NCBI GenBank assembly: GCA_964574705.1
Contig: CAZNOO010000001.1
Location: forward strand, 93,567-157,566
Source: JAHIVB01 sp964574705
GTDB taxonomy: Bacteria > Bacillota_I > Bacilli_A > Izemoplasmatales > Hujiaoplasmataceae
DNA: 64,000 nt
Direction: 5' to 3'
Part shown: positions 50,441 through 60,097 of the stretch, piece by piece
Layout: every line of letters begins with the position of its first letter
Numbering within the stretch: position 1 is the first letter of the stretch
Position numbers and translations under genes: made by a program
The notes under the pieces: model-generated
What the model was told of the DNA's origin: nothing
Seen by the model: only the letters and a program-made list of their open reading frames with translations
Databases searched by the model: none

Positions 50441-51535
50441 CTATTGTGTTACTCCATAAAGCAAAATCACGTAACTACCCCAAGCGAGGAAATTATTGAT
50501 GAAGTGTACCCCGATTGTTACATAAATATTTTTGTTTGAACGATAGTATACATATCCGAAGACGAGTCCCATTGCAATATACGGAATGGACTGAATGAAA
50601 TCCATGTAGGCGATGACGTGCATTAAACCGAAGATCAATCCACTACCGATAATAGCGGGAAGATAGCCAAATTTCTTTTCAATTAATCCGTAAGTCGCTT
50701 TTCTGAATACCAATTCTTCGACAATCGGCGTAAAAACGCAAAGAAGAAGGAATAGCATTACTAGATTAAATATGTTGTCGGTGAACATTGACGCAATCGC
50801 ATTTTCATTTTGGGAGGTGTCGGTCACTCCGAGATATTGTAATAGAAGCTGAGATGCATATAAGGCAGCGAAGACCATCAAATAGCCAACAATGATTTGA
50901 CCGATATAGACGCCTGGATTCTTTTTGAATCCTTTCCAGTCTTTTCTAAAATTGGATTTGTCGATGAGTAGAAATAGAATCGCTGTGACGAATACTTGTG
51001 TAAAATTGAGTAGCAAGTAAAACATTGAGGTTTCATCAATTCCCTTTGCGATGGTATAAGAATCAGGGTAATCGCTTGAATAGATTTCATCATGAATGTA
51101 CCAAACTTCATTTGGACCAAGGTTTTCTATCGATAAAGTATATAATCCAATATCTTCATTCGTTGCCGTCAAGAAATCAAGTTCGAGATAAACGGAAGGG
51201 ATTTCTTCGTCATTTGTGTTCTTAACCCACCCGGTAATCGTGATAACATAAGGATAGGCGGGATCTAAGTCACTCTCGGTCGTTTCAATCGTGATGTCCC
51301 TCGTAACGACGATGTTAGAAATCAATTGATCGGAATTAGGGAACCTAAGTGATCCATATAGCATAGAAAACAATGTGATCGCAAGTGAAATTGCGATATA
51401 GATGATAATTAAATTTCGATTTATCTTATTTTCGCGTTCCATTTCAAAAAAATCATGGTTAGGATCTGTAATCGGTTTGTCGGGGGTTACTGGTAATTCT
51501 TCATTCGTTTTGAATAAGTCTTCATATTCATTCAC
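50441..51535 (-). CDS. CPBP-family intramembrane metalloprotease
   Basis: This 364-residue protein has a hydrophilic N-terminal tail, one membrane helix (about 40-62), an outside beta-rich domain (about 75-150), then multi-pass helices carrying the CAAX protease/bacteriocin-processing (Abi) motifs EELVFR, FGLMH and HFINNF. CPBP proteins cleave within membranes; roles include bacteriocin self-immunity, but the substrate is unknown. The start is GTG 51535: AGGTGA is 6 bases upstream, while the further GTG at 51544 lies inside that site. The extra outside domain is unusual for the family. Confidence 0.87.
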   Translation of the reverse strand: MNEYEDLFKTNEELPVTPDKPITDPNHDFFEMERENKINRNLIIIYIAISLAITLFSMLYGSLRFPNSDQLISNIVVTRDITIETTESDLDPAYPYVITITGWVKNTNDEEIPSVYLELDFLTATNEDIGLYTLSIENLGPNEVWYIHDEIYSSDYPDSYTIAKGIDETSMFYLLLNFTQVFVTAILFLLIDKSNFRKDWKGFKKNPGVYIGQIIVGYLMVFAALYASQLLLQYLGVTDTSQNENAIASMFTDNIFNLVMLFLLLCVFTPIVEELVFRKATYGLIEKKFGYLPAIIGSGLIFGLMHVIAYMDFIQSIPYIAMGLVFGYVYYRSNKNIYVTIGVHFINNFLAWGSYVILLYGVTQ

Positions 51536-51637
51536 TGGTTTCACCTCGCATTATATTTATTATACAAAATTATGACATTTTTGCATAGAATAATCGAAAT
51601 TATTCATTGAAAACACACATACATTGCCCCTCTTTGA

Positions 51638-51665
51638 TTGACAAATAAAGCAATTAATGTATAAT
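51638..51665 (+). promoter_or_regulatory. Promoter of ktrA
   Basis: Perfect TTGACA (51638-51643), a 16-base spacer and TATAAT (51660-51665). Confidence 0.85.
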
Positions 51666-51698
51666 AATAGTTAGTATTTATCTGAAAGGATGATATTT

Positions 51699-52364
51699 AT
51701 GGTCAAGAAAAACTTTGCGGTGATTGGCGTCGGCCGTTTCGGACTGGCATTAATTGAAGAACTCGTTGATTTGGAAGCTGATGTTTTAGTCATCGATAAA
51801 AACTATGAAAAAATAGAAAAAGTTGCCAAACTCGTTACCAATGCCATTTGCCTTGATTCTACAGATGTAGAAGCTTTAAAGGAAATAGGCATAACTAGTT
51901 ATGATACGGTAATTGTCGCTACTGGAATTAACGTTGATAATTCGATTTTGACAACATTGATATTAAAAGATATTGGGGTTAAAAACGTTTATGTGAAAGT
52001 TCAAAGTGAATATCATGCCAGAGTCGTTGAAAAACTAGGTGTGAATCCAGATCATTTGATTTGGCCAGAACAGGCAATGGGAAAAAGACTTGCGAAGATT
52101 TTGGTTTCAGGTAATCTTTTAGAGTATTTGGAACTCGATCAACAATACAGTTTTGTGTCTACCATTTCCACAAAGAAAATCATTGGAAAACATTTGTTAG
52201 AACTTGAAATTCGCACAAAGTTTGGTGTGAATATCGTTGCGATTCGTAGAGATGATAAAATCATCATTCCAAGCTCGACAACGCCTTTTGAACCTGAAGA
52301 CGAAATCATTCTTGTGGGGCATAATGACAATATCCTTAAATTTACTTCTTGGTTAAAAAAATAA
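51699..52364 (+). CDS. ktrA: Potassium uptake regulatory subunit KtrA/TrkA
   Basis: This 221-residue protein has an RCK_N Rossmann domain (GVGRFGLALIEEL, about 1-140) and an RCK_C domain (about 142-221). KtrA rings bind ATP/ADP or c-di-AMP and gate the KtrB potassium channel in the membrane. No ktrB/trkH gene is in the window, so the channel lies elsewhere, as often in Firmicutes (ktrC/ktrD). ATG 51699 was chosen because AAAGG lies 9 bases upstream; ATG 51690 abuts it. Promoter and terminator make it a single-gene unit. Confidence 0.93.
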   Translation: MVKKNFAVIGVGRFGLALIEELVDLEADVLVIDKNYEKIEKVAKLVTNAICLDSTDVEALKEIGITSYDTVIVATGINVDNSILTTLILKDIGVKNVYVKVQSEYHARVVEKLGVNPDHLIWPEQAMGKRLAKILVSGNLLEYLELDQQYSFVSTISTKKIIGKHLLELEIRTKFGVNIVAIRRDDKIIIPSSTTPFEPEDEIILVGHNDNILKFTSWLKK

Positions 52365-52370
52365 GTAATA

Positions 52371-52401
52371 AAAGTTAAGAAAAAATTCTTAACTTTTTTT
52401 T
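52371..52401 (+). terminator. Intrinsic terminator of ktrA
   Basis: An 11-bp stem (AAAGTTAAGAA with TTCTTAACTTT), a 4-base A loop and T8. Confidence 0.92.
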
Positions 52402-52429
52402 ATACTGAATTTTGTTAACGAACAAGTTA

Positions 52430-52438
52430 TGATATACT
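52430..52438 (+). promoter_or_regulatory. Extended -10 promoter of rdgB
   Basis: TGATATACT (TGn-TATACT), about 17 bases before ATG 52455; a -35 TTGTTA lies 15 bases upstream. Confidence 0.5.
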
Positions 52439-52454
52439 TGAAGTGGTGAATGAT

Positions 52455-53060
52455 ATGAAAAAAATACTGATTGCATCAAAAAACAGTGGAAAGATTAAAG
52501 AATATTCCTCCTTATTGAATCCGCTTGGGTTTGACGTCATTTCTCTTCTCGATTTAGAAGTTGAAGACGATGTTGAAGAAGTCGGTTTGACATTTTTGGA
52601 AAACGCAATGATTAAGGCTGCATCATCAGCGAAAAAATACAATATACCAACGATTGCGGACGATTCTGGATTGATGGTTGATGCACTTGATGGTGCACCT
52701 GGAATCTATTCGAAACGGTATTCGAAAGACGCCACAGATCATTCCAACAATCTTCTATTGATTCAAAATTTGAAAGGGAAGGCAAATAGACATGCACGGT
52801 TTGTATGCGAAATTGTCTATTATGATTCTCAAACAGGATATTTGAATTTTCATGGGGAAGTCGAAGGCGAGATTATTGATGAAATGAAAGGGAAGAAGGG
52901 ATTCGGTTATGACCCAATATTCTATATACCTGCAGAAGGTAAAACAATGGCAGAAATAGAATTGGATCGAAAGAATCAAATCTCTCATAGATCCATCGCG
53001 CTACATAAATGCATCAATGCACTAAAGGAGATTAGAAATGAAACTTCTAGTGTTCAGTGA
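52455..53060 (+). CDS. rdgB: dITP/XTP pyrophosphatase, RdgB/HAM1 family
   Basis: This 201-residue protein has SKNSGKIKEY, ENAMIKA, ADDSGLMVDALDGAPGIYSKRY and GFGYDPIF, the HAM1 signature. It removes deaminated purine nucleotides (dITP, XTP) from the pool. ATG 52455 has GGTGA 6 bases upstream; GTG 52443 has no site. The last 23 bases overlap the phosphoesterase gene, an arrangement like Bacillus ysnA-ysnB. Confidence 0.96.
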   Translation: MKKILIASKNSGKIKEYSSLLNPLGFDVISLLDLEVEDDVEEVGLTFLENAMIKAASSAKKYNIPTIADDSGLMVDALDGAPGIYSKRYSKDATDHSNNLLLIQNLKGKANRHARFVCEIVYYDSQTGYLNFHGEVEGEIIDEMKGKKGFGYDPIFYIPAEGKTMAEIELDRKNQISHRSIALHKCINALKEIRNETSSVQ

Positions 53061-53544
53061 TAACCATAAAGATAAAGACTCCCTTGATTTGATGCTAGAA
53101 TCATATAAAAACATCGACAGAATCATCTCTTTAGGAGATTCTGAAATGCGAGAAGAAGAATTAAGTGAACGAAACATTATTGGTGTTAAAGGAAATTATC
53201 CTTTTGAACCGAATTTTCCAGATGACTTAATCTTTTATTTTGACGACTGGAAATTTCTGTTTACCCACGGGCATAAATATGGAGTGAAGATGGGTCTTTC
53301 TCGACTTTATGAGGTTTCAAAAGACCATGAAATTAATGTTGTCTGCTTCGGGCATACACACAGAGCGATTTTGGAAGAAATCGACGATATTGTCTTTATC
53401 AATCCAGGTTCTCTTACATTTCCGAAAGGATACCCTCATCCTACCTATGCTTTCATAGAAACGTTTCCCTTAAAGGTATTCATTAAAATAAAGGATTTGA
53501 AAACCCACCAAACTCTACTCACTCTTACTAAAACAAGGAGGTAG
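53038..53544 (+). CDS. YfcE/MJ0936-family metallophosphoesterase
   Basis: This 168-residue calcineurin-like phosphoesterase has the metal motifs SDNHKDKD, GDSE, GVKGNYP, THGH and GHTHR. Its Bacillus counterpart by order is YsnB; substrates are not settled. It starts inside the end of rdgB with AAGGAGA upstream and is followed one base after its stop by the large TPR protein, so the three are one operon. Confidence 0.92.
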   Translation: MKLLVFSDNHKDKDSLDLMLESYKNIDRIISLGDSEMREEELSERNIIGVKGNYPFEPNFPDDLIFYFDDWKFLFTHGHKYGVKMGLSRLYEVSKDHEINVVCFGHTHRAILEEIDDIVFINPGSLTFPKGYPHPTYAFIETFPLKVFIKIKDLKTHQTLLTLTKTRR

Positions 53545-53545
53545 C

Positions 53546-56431
53546 ATGAACCTATTTGAAACGCTCGAGAAACTCTCTCTTGAACAAGCTTCAGAAGAAC
53601 TTGTCGATAAACTGTTAGAACTTCAGACTAAAACCGTTGAAGAGCAAGATTTCGAGGGTTATTTTCAGGTTGCCTTCGCTCTTTACGATGCTTACGTGAA
53701 CCTCCAAGATTTTGACAGTGCGATACAGACGCTTAAAACAGCGATTAACAGTGAATATACTGAAGACTATAAAGTGCTTCTTCCTTTGATTGACAAGTTA
53801 GTCGGTCAGTTGATTCGATTAGAAGATTTCCATGAGCTTGAAGGCATCTTAAAGATGAGAGAACGGTTCATTACTGGAGACAAACATCAGCTAATGATGC
53901 AAAGTTTCTATCTCTCCGTCGGTTTTGAAGGAATGAAGAAGTACTCAGAAGCCATAGAAGTGCTGGAAAACATTCCTGACAATATGTCTTCAAACAACAT
54001 TATTTCGAAATATTTGAAGTTGTCGATGTTGTCACTTCATTTAACAAGACTCGAAAAAGCCAGATTCTATTTTGAAAAAGCGCTTATATATGACCGTAAT
54101 CAAAAAAACCCACTTTTTGCTTTGGTTGAGTCGGATTTGCTGTTTGCAGAAAAGGATTACCAGAGATCTTTAGAAAAATATCAAGAATACTTCATTAAGT
54201 CAAAGATTAAGAACCGTTATTTGGATCGTTATCTTTTATTATGCGTGCAGTTGGAACGTTACGATGAAGCTTTGAAATTCTATCATGACTACGAACCTAA
54301 AATCAGGGCGACACTCTCTAAAAACTATCAGAAGCTCTTTTATGAAGCTGGCTTAAGTCTTTTTGAACATGTTTATTCTCCTGGGGACTATGAATATGTA
54401 AGAGACCGTGTAAATGAGTTGAGAAATGAATCCGTAGAAGTGCTGAACCAATTTGATGGAATCTATTCTTTAATTTCAAAGGTCTTGTCTAAACAAGATA
54501 TTCATTCCTCTAGAGACTTATTGGTCTATGGGGCACGTTCGTTCTTTGAACTCGTTAGTGTGGAGAGATTTCATGTCGTCTATCTTTTAGACGATGGGTA
54601 CCATGTATTAACATACCATAAGAAACTATTAATGGAAAAAATCTATTCTTTTGTTCAAATTCAGGGGACAATCATCGAAAAAATCTTTTCAAAAGTCTTG
54701 CCAATTCACGTCTTCCATCATTCTGATTTGGAAGAAGTCAAAGACTTTATTGGAAATCTTCCGATTTCATCAGAAATGATTTTAGCTTCAAAACTTTATT
54801 CTGAAACTTATGGAAACATGTATCTCTTGTCATTTTTAGATCAAACGAACCATTATGATTATATACATAAATTGATTTTGGTGCTTTCCAGGTTATTGGA
54901 GTCTTCCCTTACAAGATACTATTTGGGGCAAAAAGAAGAAGAATTCACAATGATTCGTGCGATTTTTGAAGAAAAGTTGGAATCGGGATTGATTCGAATT
55001 GAAAACGGAATCGTCACAATGATGAATCCGCTTGCGAGTAAAATATTTGAAGTTACGGAAGCACATTTCCCATATGAATTTTTGAGAGAAAGATTTGTCA
55101 ATCCCCGCCCGTACTTAGATGATTTCTTAAAGAAAAATGAGTGGTTGATTGAAACCCGCATTTCTCCCTCCACCTCAAAAATGTTAAAAATCCTTGTGAC
55201 TGAAAAGCAGATGGTATTATATCTTCATATCACAGATGTGACAGATCAGGTACTCGCGACTTCAAACACCGACCAATTGTTAATACAAGATATGGATTCG
55301 TCGTTAGAAACGATGCAATCTTTGAAAAGAGAATTCGAAAGTTTGGACAAAGCGACATCCCTCATTTACTTTGACTTAATGAACAGGGAAGCATACTATA
55401 AAAAGTACCATTTTTCCTTTAAGAAAAAACTGAACAACTTACTGCCAACACTACTGAAAACCATTGCTAGAGCGACTTATTTGGGTAGCTACCGAGCCAA
55501 TGAAAGTGGATGGTTCCTTTACCTTGACACGACAGATAAGCGCGTCTTGACGCGAATTTGGAACGAGTTGAACAAGACTGTGAATCAGAGCGGACTCTCA
55601 CTAGATTCCATTGAATTTGAAGGAATTTGCACCGTGAATCAAAAGAAGCGCGTCTTTGAAGAATTAATTGATGACATCTATGAACAATATTATAGGCGCA
55701 CTGAAGGATCCGGGCTACAATATACTGATCGAAAATTAAGGTCTGAACAACATTTATTAAGAACGATTCAGATTAACTTAGAACAACTGTTAACAGGTAA
55801 AGAAGCGCCGATTGCCTATTACCCCATCGGAAGTTGGTCTACCCAAGAAATCCATGGGTATCAGATTGATCTTCATTCAAGCGTCTTGCTTGGAGAAAAG
55901 AAGTTACTGGAAGAAGCCATCGAGAGCGGACAATACGCTGTTAAAATTGATTCATTGTTGTTTAAATCATATTTAAGAAATGTCAATTTAAGCGTTACCG
56001 TTCCAATCTTTTTTGAAATTCACTATGAAACGGTCAAGAACCGTTCTGTCATCGATGATTTTGTTAGAAAGATTAAAAAATCTCCTCAGATTGAAGCGAA
56101 TCAGTTTGTTCTTGAGGTACAACTGCCTTGTTCAATCAAGACTGAGTTTCGCGAGTCGATTGAATACCTCAAGTCCAAAGGATTCAAAATTGCATTCAAA
56201 GATTTGACCCGACTTTTAATAAAAGACGAAGATATCATTTTATTGGCCGATTACTTGGTTGTTGACACTCATGATTGTTCGTTTGTAAAAAATCTTCATA
56301 AGTCTCCTGATTTAGTCTTGATTTATGAACATGGAGCAGAAACACTGAAGAAATCCACACTATCTTCGAACGGCATTCATCTGGTTAAGGGTTCGCTTTT
56401 TCCTGCTCTAGATAAACCTGCAACCGATTAA
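53546..56431 (+). CDS. Large TPR protein with degenerate GGDEF and EAL domains
   Basis: A 961-residue cytoplasmic protein: TPR-like helical repeats (about 1-290), a GAF-like region (305-460), a PAS-like region (465-570), a degenerate GGDEF fold (600-720) and a degenerate EAL fold (735-955). In the GGDEF fold the active motif reads NESGW (652-656). In the EAL fold VLEVQL (855-860) stands where E(L/I)TE would be, KDLT (885-888) where DDFG would be, and VVD (905-907) and LVKGSLFPALDKP (946-958) match the end of EAL. Key catalytic residues are lost, so synthesis or hydrolysis of c-di-GMP is unlikely; it may bind nucleotides or act as a scaffold. AAGGAGG precedes ATG 53546. Confidence 0.75.
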   Translation: MNLFETLEKLSLEQASEELVDKLLELQTKTVEEQDFEGYFQVAFALYDAYVNLQDFDSAIQTLKTAINSEYTEDYKVLLPLIDKLVGQLIRLEDFHELEGILKMRERFITGDKHQLMMQSFYLSVGFEGMKKYSEAIEVLENIPDNMSSNNIISKYLKLSMLSLHLTRLEKARFYFEKALIYDRNQKNPLFALVESDLLFAEKDYQRSLEKYQEYFIKSKIKNRYLDRYLLLCVQLERYDEALKFYHDYEPKIRATLSKNYQKLFYEAGLSLFEHVYSPGDYEYVRDRVNELRNESVEVLNQFDGIYSLISKVLSKQDIHSSRDLLVYGARSFFELVSVERFHVVYLLDDGYHVLTYHKKLLMEKIYSFVQIQGTIIEKIFSKVLPIHVFHHSDLEEVKDFIGNLPISSEMILASKLYSETYGNMYLLSFLDQTNHYDYIHKLILVLSRLLESSLTRYYLGQKEEEFTMIRAIFEEKLESGLIRIENGIVTMMNPLASKIFEVTEAHFPYEFLRERFVNPRPYLDDFLKKNEWLIETRISPSTSKMLKILVTEKQMVLYLHITDVTDQVLATSNTDQLLIQDMDSSLETMQSLKREFESLDKATSLIYFDLMNREAYYKKYHFSFKKKLNNLLPTLLKTIARATYLGSYRANESGWFLYLDTTDKRVLTRIWNELNKTVNQSGLSLDSIEFEGICTVNQKKRVFEELIDDIYEQYYRRTEGSGLQYTDRKLRSEQHLLRTIQINLEQLLTGKEAPIAYYPIGSWSTQEIHGYQIDLHSSVLLGEKKLLEEAIESGQYAVKIDSLLFKSYLRNVNLSVTVPIFFEIHYETVKNRSVIDDFVRKIKKSPQIEANQFVLEVQLPCSIKTEFRESIEYLKSKGFKIAFKDLTRLLIKDEDIILLADYLVVDTHDCSFVKNLHKSPDLVLIYEHGAETLKKSTLSSNGIHLVKGSLFPALDKPATD

Positions 56432-56501
56432 CAACGCATTCAAGAACAAATTGTTTCATAAGCAGATATAATAGAATTGTATATTACTTTGGAGGTGCCT
56501 C

Positions 56502-58199
56502 GTGGAACAAAAATGGTGGCAAAAAGAAAATATTTATCAAATTTACTTAAGAAGTTTCAATGATTCCAATAACGATGGCATCGGAGACATTCAAGGCGTT
56601 ACTGAAAAATTAGATTATTTAAAATCCCTCGGAGTCGGTATTTTATGGATATCACCTCATTATGACTCTCCGATGGATGATAACGGGTACGATGTTCGGG
56701 ACTATTACAAGGTCTCAAGCGATTATGGAACGATTGACGATTTTAAAGAGTTGCTTGTCAAAGCTCATCAAAAAGGAATTAGAATCATTACGGATCTTGT
56801 CCTTAACCATACATCGGATGAACACGAATGGTTTGTAGCTGCGAAAGATCCCAATCATCCTGATCATCAAAAATATCACGATTATTACATTTGGCAAAAA
56901 CCTAAATTTGACGGTTCTGGAAATAGAATGAAACCGACACGCTGGATAGGATGGTTCGGAGACTCTACGTGGGAATACAACCCTTTGACAAACGAATACT
57001 ATCTTCATATCTTTAGTAAGAAGATGCCGGACCTTAATTGGCGAAATGAGAACTTAAGAGAAGATATCAAGCAAATGATACGCTGGTGGCTGGATCTTGG
57101 AATCGATGGATTCCGTGTCGATGCTAGTAACCATCTTGAAAAGAATTGGGATTTTCCTGACGGGTTTCCGGGGTATGAGAATTTTTCGAGTATTCCAAGG
57201 CATCATGAATACCTTCAAGAACTAGGTAAAGAAATATTCGTTCCTTACGACATTTTGACGATTGGCGAATCCGGTGGAGCCTCCAAAGAGGAAGCTTTAC
57301 AATATGCTGGATACGGTTCAAACGAATTCAATATGCTCATTCATTTTGGTCATTGCTGGGCAGACGTTGACAATTCAAACCCACGTTTAAGAGGAAAATG
57401 GAGTCAAGGAACGTTAAGCGTTGCATCTATTAAACGAAGCTATCAGCATTGGTATGAGATGCTTGAAAATAAAGGCTGGAACATTATTTACTGGCATAAC
57501 CATGATCAGCCTAGAGTCGTCTCCCATTATGGCGATGACAAAATGTATCATGACAAGTCTGCAAAGATGCTCGCATCAAGTCTCTATTTCATGAGTGGAA
57601 CCGCGATTTGTTATCAAGGGGAAGAAATCGGAATGACAAACGTCAAATACACTGAATTATCACAGTTTAGAGACGTTGAAGTCTTTACTGAGTATCAGAA
57701 TTTTCTCGATAAGGGATTTTCAGAAAGTGAAGCTTTAGATATCATCAAAGCCAGATGCAGAGACAATGCAAGAACACCAATGCAATGGGATTCAACTGAA
57801 AATGCGGGGTTCTCTTCCCACAAACCTTGGATTGATGTTAATAGTGATTATTTGGACATCAATTTAGAAAAACAAATTACCAACCCGGATTCGGTTTGGA
57901 GTACTTATCAAAAAATTCTTACCTATAGAACGGAACATGAGGACATCATCAATGGTAAAGTCAGATTCATCGATATCAACAATGAGGATCATTACTGTTA
58001 TGAAAATATCGGAACTCGTTCAAATCATCTGATCTTGTCCAATTTCAAATCAACTCCTTCGAAAGTGAACCTTTCTACGATTTCAACGAAAGAATATAAG
58101 CTCATATACAGTAATGAATCAACTCCTCTCGGTTTATCTTTAGAAGTAGAGTTGCCGCCATATGCAACATATGTCTTTATCAAAGAAAAGCATGAATAA
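56502..58199 (+). CDS. GH13 alpha-glucosidase (oligo-1,6-glucosidase type)
   Basis: This 565-residue alpha-amylase-family enzyme has an (alpha/beta)8 barrel with WWQKENIYQIYLRSF, a calcium-site-like DSNNDGIGD, nucleophile Asp207 (FRVDAS), acid/base Glu256 (IGESGG) and Asp335 in HNHDQPR, then a C-terminal beta domain. It matches GH13_31 enzymes acting on isomaltose, short alpha-glucans or trehalose-6-phosphate. It lacks a signal peptide, so it acts inside the cell. The start is GTG 56502 with GGAGGTG upstream. TATAAT lies at 56467-56472. It is a single-gene unit. Confidence 0.92.
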   Translation: MEQKWWQKENIYQIYLRSFNDSNNDGIGDIQGVTEKLDYLKSLGVGILWISPHYDSPMDDNGYDVRDYYKVSSDYGTIDDFKELLVKAHQKGIRIITDLVLNHTSDEHEWFVAAKDPNHPDHQKYHDYYIWQKPKFDGSGNRMKPTRWIGWFGDSTWEYNPLTNEYYLHIFSKKMPDLNWRNENLREDIKQMIRWWLDLGIDGFRVDASNHLEKNWDFPDGFPGYENFSSIPRHHEYLQELGKEIFVPYDILTIGESGGASKEEALQYAGYGSNEFNMLIHFGHCWADVDNSNPRLRGKWSQGTLSVASIKRSYQHWYEMLENKGWNIIYWHNHDQPRVVSHYGDDKMYHDKSAKMLASSLYFMSGTAICYQGEEIGMTNVKYTELSQFRDVEVFTEYQNFLDKGFSESEALDIIKARCRDNARTPMQWDSTENAGFSSHKPWIDVNSDYLDINLEKQITNPDSVWSTYQKILTYRTEHEDIINGKVRFIDINNEDHYCYENIGTRSNHLILSNFKSTPSKVNLSTISTKEYKLIYSNESTPLGLSLEVELPPYATYVFIKEKHE

Positions 58200-58318
58200 C
58201 GCGAATTAAAATGTTCATAGAAATGACGTTTTCTTTCGTGTAAAAACATTTTTCTGTTCCACAATTGAAAAGCTGATTTTCAAGATATTCTCTTTTGAGA
58301 GAATCTGGACAATATCAA

Positions 58319-58344
58319 AATGCACCTTAGGGTGTATTTTTTTT
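58319..58344 (+). terminator. Intrinsic terminator before nusB
   Basis: A short stem (AATGCACC with GGTGTATT, one G-T), TTAG loop and T8. It lies 120 bases after the glucosidase stop; a second short hairpin at 58288-58305 precedes it. Nothing else was recognised in the 236-base gap. Confidence 0.8.
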
Positions 58345-58435
58345 GTGATTCGTCATAAATGTTCAAATATAACGGCTTTCATTTTAAGCGTCATTATGAT
58401 AAAATAGGAACGTATTTATTTTCAGGGAGTATAAA

Positions 58436-58807
58436 ATGAGCAGAACAGAATTAAGAGAAAAGGTAATACAACTCATCTATTTGAAAGAGATGGGTGGAGA
58501 CTACGAAGTGGCAGAATATGAAGAAGAAGTATTGAACATCCTAAGTGATGTTTTTTTACATTTGAAGGAAATTGATGCCATTATATCAAAGAATCTTCAA
58601 AACTGGACGATAGATCGATTGAACTATGTGGACTTGGGTATTATCAGATATGCAGTCTATGAAATGATGTATACAGAAATGCCTTATGAAATTGCGATTA
58701 ATGAGGCCATTAATTTAACAAAAAAATATACGAATTTGGATGATGACGCAGCCAAAGGTTTTAATAATCGGTTGCTTGACAATATCAAAACAAATCTCTT
58801 TAAATAA
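58436..58807 (+). CDS. nusB: Transcription antitermination factor NusB
   Basis: This 123-residue all-helical protein has the NusB core (LREKVIQLIYLKEM, WTIDRLNYVDLGIIRYAVYEM, PYEIAINEAINLTKKY, FNNRLLDNI). NusB with S10 binds boxA RNA and prevents early termination in rRNA operons. GGGAG lies 7 bases before ATG 58436. It heads the nusB-xseA-xseB-dxs-recN cluster, a Firmicutes order, here without folD, ispA, tlyA and argR. Confidence 0.95.
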   Translation: MSRTELREKVIQLIYLKEMGGDYEVAEYEEEVLNILSDVFLHLKEIDAIISKNLQNWTIDRLNYVDLGIIRYAVYEMMYTEMPYEIAINEAINLTKKYTNLDDDAAKGFNNRLLDNIKTNLFK

Positions 58808-58819
58808 CGGGGTGATAGT

Positions 58820-60097
58820 TTGGAAAGAACATATCTAACGGTCACTGCCCTCAATCGATATCTGAAATTCAAGTTTGACAATGACAGTGAACTAAAAAAC
58901 GTCTTGTTGAAAGCTGAAATATCTAATTTCAAACGTCATAGCAGAGGGCATCTTTATTTCACATTAAAAGACGAAACCTCACAGATTTCAGCTGTGATGT
59001 TCGCGAGAGAAACTCAGTCCTTAAGATTTTCCCCTATGGATGGCTCAAAAGTCATTGTAGAAGGATATATCAGCATCTATGAACCTTATGGTACCTATCA
59101 GGTATACGTGACTAGAATGGTCACTGATGGGGTTGGAGATTTATATGTTGCTTATGAACTGCTGAAAAATAATTTAGAAAAAGTAGGATTGTTTCAAGAT
59201 TCTCACAAAAGACCGATTCCTCCGTTTCCAAAAGCGGTCGGTGTGATTACTTCTCCCACCGGAGCTGCCGTGAGAGATGTCATTCATGTCATTGGTCATC
59301 GATACCCATTGGCACAAATTATTGTATATCCCGCCTTGGTACAAGGAACAGAAGCCAAGATGTCAATTGTGAAACAAATTGAAAAAGCCAATTCTGACGG
59401 ACTCGTCGATACGTTAATTGTTGGACGAGGGGGCGGATCGATTGAAGACTTATGGTCGTTCAATGAAGAAGCTGTCGCACGAGCAATATATCATTCTAGG
59501 ATTCCAATTATTTCGGCAGTTGGTCATGAAACAGACTTCACGATTGCAGACTTTGTGGCAGATAAGAGAGCAGCTACGCCTTCCCAAGCAGCAGAACTTG
59601 CTGTACCAGATAAAAGAGCTCTTCTTGCGAGTGTGATGGATTTATCTCATAAATCATCAATTCTATTCAATCAATTATTAAATACCTTCCGAAAACGATT
59701 TGAAAACAGTACTCGTTCCATTGTGTTTTCAGAACCTACAAGACTCTTTCAAACAAAAGAACTTAAAACCGATCATTTGATTGAACGGCTTATCCAACAG
59801 AGCCCTGCTCAGGTATTGAAGAAAAATAATGACCAAGTAATCGAGTTTCATAGAAGAATGAAATATGCATTTGAGAATTCGGTTAGGGTGAGCGAATCTA
59901 AATTTATTCGTCAACTTGACAAATTAGAACTGTCAAATCCGCTATCAATGATGAAAAAAGGATTCAGTCTCATTTCGAAAGAGGACCAAATTTTGACCTC
60001 CCTAACACAAATTAAAGTCGGGGATACACTAACTACACAGTTAAAAGACGGACGATTCCGTTCCGTCGTAAAAGACATTGAAAAAGGTGAAATCTAA
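58820..60097 (+). CDS. xseA: Exodeoxyribonuclease VII large subunit
   Basis: This 425-residue protein has the N-terminal OB fold (TVTALNRYLKF, AEISNFKRHSRGHLYFTLKD) and the catalytic core (VGVITSPTGAAVRDV, GRGGGSIEDLWSFNEE, SAVGHETDFTIADFVADKRAATPSQAAEL). It degrades single-stranded DNA from both ends. The start is TTG 58820, with GGGGTGA upstream. Its stop overlaps the xseB ATG by one base. Confidence 0.96.
   Translation: MERTYLTVTALNRYLKFKFDNDSELKNVLLKAEISNFKRHSRGHLYFTLKDETSQISAVMFARETQSLRFSPMDGSKVIVEGYISIYEPYGTYQVYVTRMVTDGVGDLYVAYELLKNNLEKVGLFQDSHKRPIPPFPKAVGVITSPTGAAVRDVIHVIGHRYPLAQIIVYPALVQGTEAKMSIVKQIEKANSDGLVDTLIVGRGGGSIEDLWSFNEEAVARAIYHSRIPIISAVGHETDFTIADFVADKRAATPSQAAELAVPDKRALLASVMDLSHKSSILFNQLLNTFRKRFENSTRSIVFSEPTRLFQTKELKTDHLIERLIQQSPAQVLKKNNDQVIEFHRRMKYAFENSVRVSESKFIRQLDKLELSNPLSMMKKGFSLISKEDQILTSLTQIKVGDTLTTQLKDGRFRSVVKDIEKGEI

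Noticed and set aside
58199..58436. Possible small RNA in the gap before nusB
   Set aside because: It contains two short hairpins, one of them a plain terminator, with no clear promoter for a separate transcript.
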